From positions 116,815 through 180,814 of the IMG/VR virus record IMGVR_UViG_3300021963_000029: a stretch of 64,000 nt of DNA; one strand, 5' to 3'. Both the position numbers and the translations under genes were made by a program. Positions 62,154-64,000 of this stretch are shown here, in pieces; within the stretch, counting starts at the first letter, position 1; each line of letters begins with the position of its first letter. The notes below the pieces were generated by a model that saw only the letters and a list, made by a program, of their open reading frames with translations, searched no databases and was not told where the DNA came from. This DNA comes from a virus.

Positions 62154-62510
62154 CTACTTTGTCCTTTCCATCATAGGAGTTTGGGTGGGTCCTGTCAATA
62201 GTCTTGGACCAAATGCATTGATAACACCTACTAATGCAAGGATTACTGCTGCTACTCCACCTGCTTTCCATCTAAACTTATACAGGTCATCTATCTTAAC
62301 TTCTATATCATTTACTTTTGCACAAATATCATCATCTGCTTTAGATTGGACAGTAATTCTCTCATCATGCACTGCCAACATCTTACAGATATTTTGATTT
62401 GTTTCGCTCAAAGTTTGGATTGCAGTATCAACCTTGTCAATAATCTGCTCATGGGCTTTGAATCTTTCTTGCAGTACCGCAAGTTCTATTTTATTATCCT
62501 GTCCGAACAT
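62154..62510 (-). CDS. Coiled-coil membrane protein (XhlA-like)
   Basis: The protein has 118 residues. Residues ~1-80 form a long coiled coil (LQERFKAHEQIIDKVDTAIQ, TLSETNQNICKMLAVHDERI), then a membrane helix (GGVAAVILALVGVINAFG) and a short tail. The layout resembles XhlA/hemolysin-type lysis accessory proteins. A holin-partner role is possible; no catalytic motif is present. Confidence 0.6.
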   Translation of the reverse strand: MFGQDNKIELAVLQERFKAHEQIIDKVDTAIQTLSETNQNICKMLAVHDERITVQSKADDDICAKVNDIEVKIDDLYKFRWKAGGVAAVILALVGVINAFGPRLLTGPTQTPMMERTK

Positions 62511-62680
62511 TACTTTTTCTTCCTTAGTAACTCTCTAAAGAAGTAAGGAATTTTCTTATACTTTTTTAATCTCAAATCAACTGGAGGTTCATCAGGTGGT
62601 AATCCTGCTAACCCACCACCAGTGGCGGTCATATCTTCTCTGATAATATTTATTATCTTGTCTAATTTAGAAGGTTCCAT
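62510..62680 (-). CDS. Small protein with basic end
   Basis: The frame encodes 56 residues, MEPSKLDKIINIIREDMTAT, then a Gly/Pro-rich middle (GGGLAGLPPDEPPVDLR) and a Lys-rich end (KKYKKIPYFFRELLRKKK). The pattern with an N-terminal helix, GLPPDEPPVD and basic end resembles conserved small cyanophage proteins. It joins the next gene by TAATG. Confidence 0.6.
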   Translation of the reverse strand: MEPSKLDKIINIIREDMTATGGGLAGLPPDEPPVDLRLKKYKKIPYFFRELLRKKK

Positions 62681-62683
62681 GTT

Positions 62684-63055
62684 TTAAATTGCTTGCAATA
62701 TTTTTAAACATTCCTCATTAATAGGAATCTCATCAACAAAAGTTTTTGGATACTCTGGAACTCTGTTTAAAAATACCAAAAATGTTTTCATGGAAGGCCA
62801 AAGTTCTTTTTCTATTTTAAAGAACAATAAAGGAAGAGCAGCTTCATTAAAAATGTTAAACACGATAATAAAATGGTTAATCAGGAGACTTGTCTTTAAG
62901 TCTCCTGTCTTAACATATTTCCTTAATAGTTTTTTTATATATTTGAATCTGCTTAGGTCTTCAAAAAAATCCTCTTGCGTTACTGCTTGAGGATTGTCAT
63001 AATATTTTATGGCAAATAAAATATAATTATCTTCATTCAACTCATCAAACTTCAT
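62684..63055 (-). CDS. Conserved helical protein (DUF7207-like)
   Basis: The 123-residue protein begins MKFDELNEDNYILFAIKYYD and contains LSRFKYIKKLLRKYVKTGDL and LINHFIIVFNIFNEAALPLL. I recall this pattern as a conserved cyanomyovirus/T4-like family of unknown function (DUF7207-like). It lies between a structural gene and a small gene. Confidence 0.62.
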   Translation of the reverse strand: MKFDELNEDNYILFAIKYYDNPQAVTQEDFFEDLSRFKYIKKLLRKYVKTGDLKTSLLINHFIIVFNIFNEAALPLLFFKIEKELWPSMKTFLVFLNRVPEYPKTFVDEIPINEECLKILQAI

Positions 63056-63061
63056 AGATTA

Positions 63062-63949
63062 TCATGAATATGTTACTGTTACAGCAGCAGACTCAGCACT
63101 TACACCATCACCAGTGACAACAGCTCTGAAGCTGTATCCATTAGGTCTGGAAGATGTAATGTCTGTTGATGCGATCCCAAGAACAGGACCAGTAACATTG
63201 CTGAAGATAGAGTTGTTGGATAATGCAGTGTATCCAGCAGATACTGGGTATGCATACTGCCATTGAGTTGACAGACCAACATAAGGAGTTGCAAGAGCAA
63301 ATGCTGTTAGAGTTGTAGAAGCGGTGGTTGCAATTCCAACAACAGCAGTTGGTTGAGTTGTGAAATCAACAGTTCTATCTCCATAGTTGGTATCATCATT
63401 TGCATCACCAGTTGTACCATAAGTAGTACCTTGAACTGGAGGAAGATTAGTTGTAATACCAGACAATGCAACAAGAGTCTCAGACTTAACTCTTAAGTTA
63501 CCATGCATGTCAGTATAAGTATGAACTCCAACCCAACCAGCATGTGCTACTGCATACTTATATCCAGGGTCTCCATTTGAATAATCAGTATCTCTAACAG
63601 CAGCAGTCTCATAAATGTCAACACCAACAATTGTATTGCTTACACTGGTTGCCTGAAGATCATAGTTGCTATCTTGCATCAGGTACTTAGGTTGCTGTGA
63701 GCAAGTATATGCAACACCAGCAACAGCAACACCACTGAGGAATTGAGTTGAAGCAATTGAAACAGTGGTTGCATCAGTTACACTAGTAATAACTGCTTCA
63801 CCAATAGTATTACCAGCACCAACATAGATTACAGAGCCAACATATGCTGAAGAAAATGAAGTCCCAGAACCAGTTATTGTTTTAGTGGCATAAACGAGTG
63901 AGATAGTGCCAGGTGAATTAATACTATCTGCTGTTCCCCAAAGAGCCAT
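63062..63949 (-). CDS. Virion structural protein, beta-rich
   Basis: The 295-residue protein begins MALWGTADSINSPGTISLVY, with a repeated GTISLVYATKTITGSGTSF-type N-terminal domain and an Ig-like C-terminal part (NGYSFRAVVTGDGVSAESAA). The composition (Gly/Thr/Ala/Val) and a nearby perfect late promoter support a virion role. I recall homologues as structural proteins of cyanomyoviruses. Confidence 0.68.
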   Translation of the reverse strand: MALWGTADSINSPGTISLVYATKTITGSGTSFSSAYVGSVIYVGAGNTIGEAVITSVTDATTVSIASTQFLSGVAVAGVAYTCSQQPKYLMQDSNYDLQATSVSNTIVGVDIYETAAVRDTDYSNGDPGYKYAVAHAGWVGVHTYTDMHGNLRVKSETLVALSGITTNLPPVQGTTYGTTGDANDDTNYGDRTVDFTTQPTAVVGIATTASTTLTAFALATPYVGLSTQWQYAYPVSAGYTALSNNSIFSNVTGPVLGIASTDITSSRPNGYSFRAVVTGDGVSAESAAVTVTYS

Positions 63950-63984
63950 GTGCCTTACCTTGAATAAAATTTCTTTTCTTATGT

Positions 63985-63992
63985 TATTTATA
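63985..63992 (-). promoter_or_regulatory. Late promoter TATAAATA
   Basis: A perfect T4-type late promoter on the minus strand, 35 bases before the structural gene start. With the one before the charged virion gene it confirms that the phage uses TATAAATA for late transcription. Confidence 0.75.
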
Positions 63993-64000
63993 AAAATGGG

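Noticed and set aside
1-64000. CRISPR array, insertion sequence or transposase
   Set aside because: No regularly spaced direct repeats apart from the collagen codons, no transposase motif and no inverted-repeat-bounded element were found. The GIY-YIG-like gene is the only mobile-element candidate.

Overview
The window is part of a T4-like cyanomyovirus genome (a phage of marine Prochlorococcus or Synechococcus). The evidence is the combination of T4-type tail, replication and nucleotide genes (gp5, gp26, gp27-, gp48-, gp53- and gp54-type proteins, gp4, gp32, gp33, gp59, gp61, NrdA/NrdB) with cyanobacterial photosynthesis genes (psbA, psbD, two hli genes, petF), plus ThyX, PhoH, SpeD, small tRNAs and T4-type late promoters (TATAAATA). 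Most genes lie on the minus strand; 11.6-15.1 kb and 30.5-34.8 kb are the main plus-strand islands.

Layout. 0-0.9 kb: the end of a structural gene, tRNA-Leu and a small gene. 0.9-11.6 kb (minus): an S74-type fibre protein, gp5 and its spike-like partner, gp27-like hub, two large hub proteins carrying an M23 peptidase and a lytic transglycosylase domain, gp26 followed by a -1-frame extension, and gp54-like. 11.6-15.1 kb (plus): gp4, a gp2-like protein, gp48 and gp53. 15.1-22.5 kb (minus): gp32, gp59, gp33, exonuclease, PhoH, ThyX, SpeD, glutaredoxin and conserved small cyanophage genes, including a DUF4278-type peptide behind what reads as a glutamine riboswitch. 22.5-27.5 kb: glycosyltransferases alternating with 2OG-Fe oxygenase-like proteins. 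28.1-30.5 kb: psbD and psbA with terminators, a sigma70-type promoter and a structured leader. 30.5-34.8 kb (plus): small genes, three secreted-type proteins, a nuclease and a collagen-like fibre. 34.8-38.9 kb: a phage-encoded outer-membrane-type barrel, GH24 lysozyme and a C39-like protease. 38.9-40.9 kb: peroxiredoxin, hli, ferredoxin, hli and a small barrel protein. 40.9-53.0 kb: a surface-polysaccharide operon (GT25, GT11, GT10, GT2, methyltransferases, SGNH and GDPD-like enzymes, HAD-nucleotidyltransferase fusion, GDP-fucose synthase, GDP-mannose dehydratase). 53.1-55.0 kb: a structured RNA, tRNA-Ile, tRNA-Gly and a chain of overlapping mini-genes. 55-64 kb: tail-lysozyme-like protein, GIY-YIG-like protein, a late virion protein, nrdB, nrdA, primase and a structural protein.

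How the genes work together. The hub cluster builds the cell-puncturing end of the tail and appears to have moved its peptidoglycan-cutting activity out of gp5 into two neighbouring hub proteins. The replication and nucleotide genes (gp32/59/61, RNR, ThyX, glutaredoxin) supply DNA synthesis. The photosynthesis and redox genes keep host electron flow going during infection. The polysaccharide operon can make GDP-fucose and carries two fucosyltransferase families, so it probably modifies a surface glycan. Genes in the compact regions are often joined by ATGA overlaps.

The most notable items are the riboswitch with an apparent anti-Shine-Dalgarno hairpin, the canonical U_UUU_UUC slippery site at the end of gp26, the multi-helix RNA ahead of the GDP-fucose operon, the shared N-terminal domain of the two adjacent lytic enzymes, and two phage genes with outer-membrane barrel features. 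All functional statements come from reading the sequence and from family knowledge; no database search was run.
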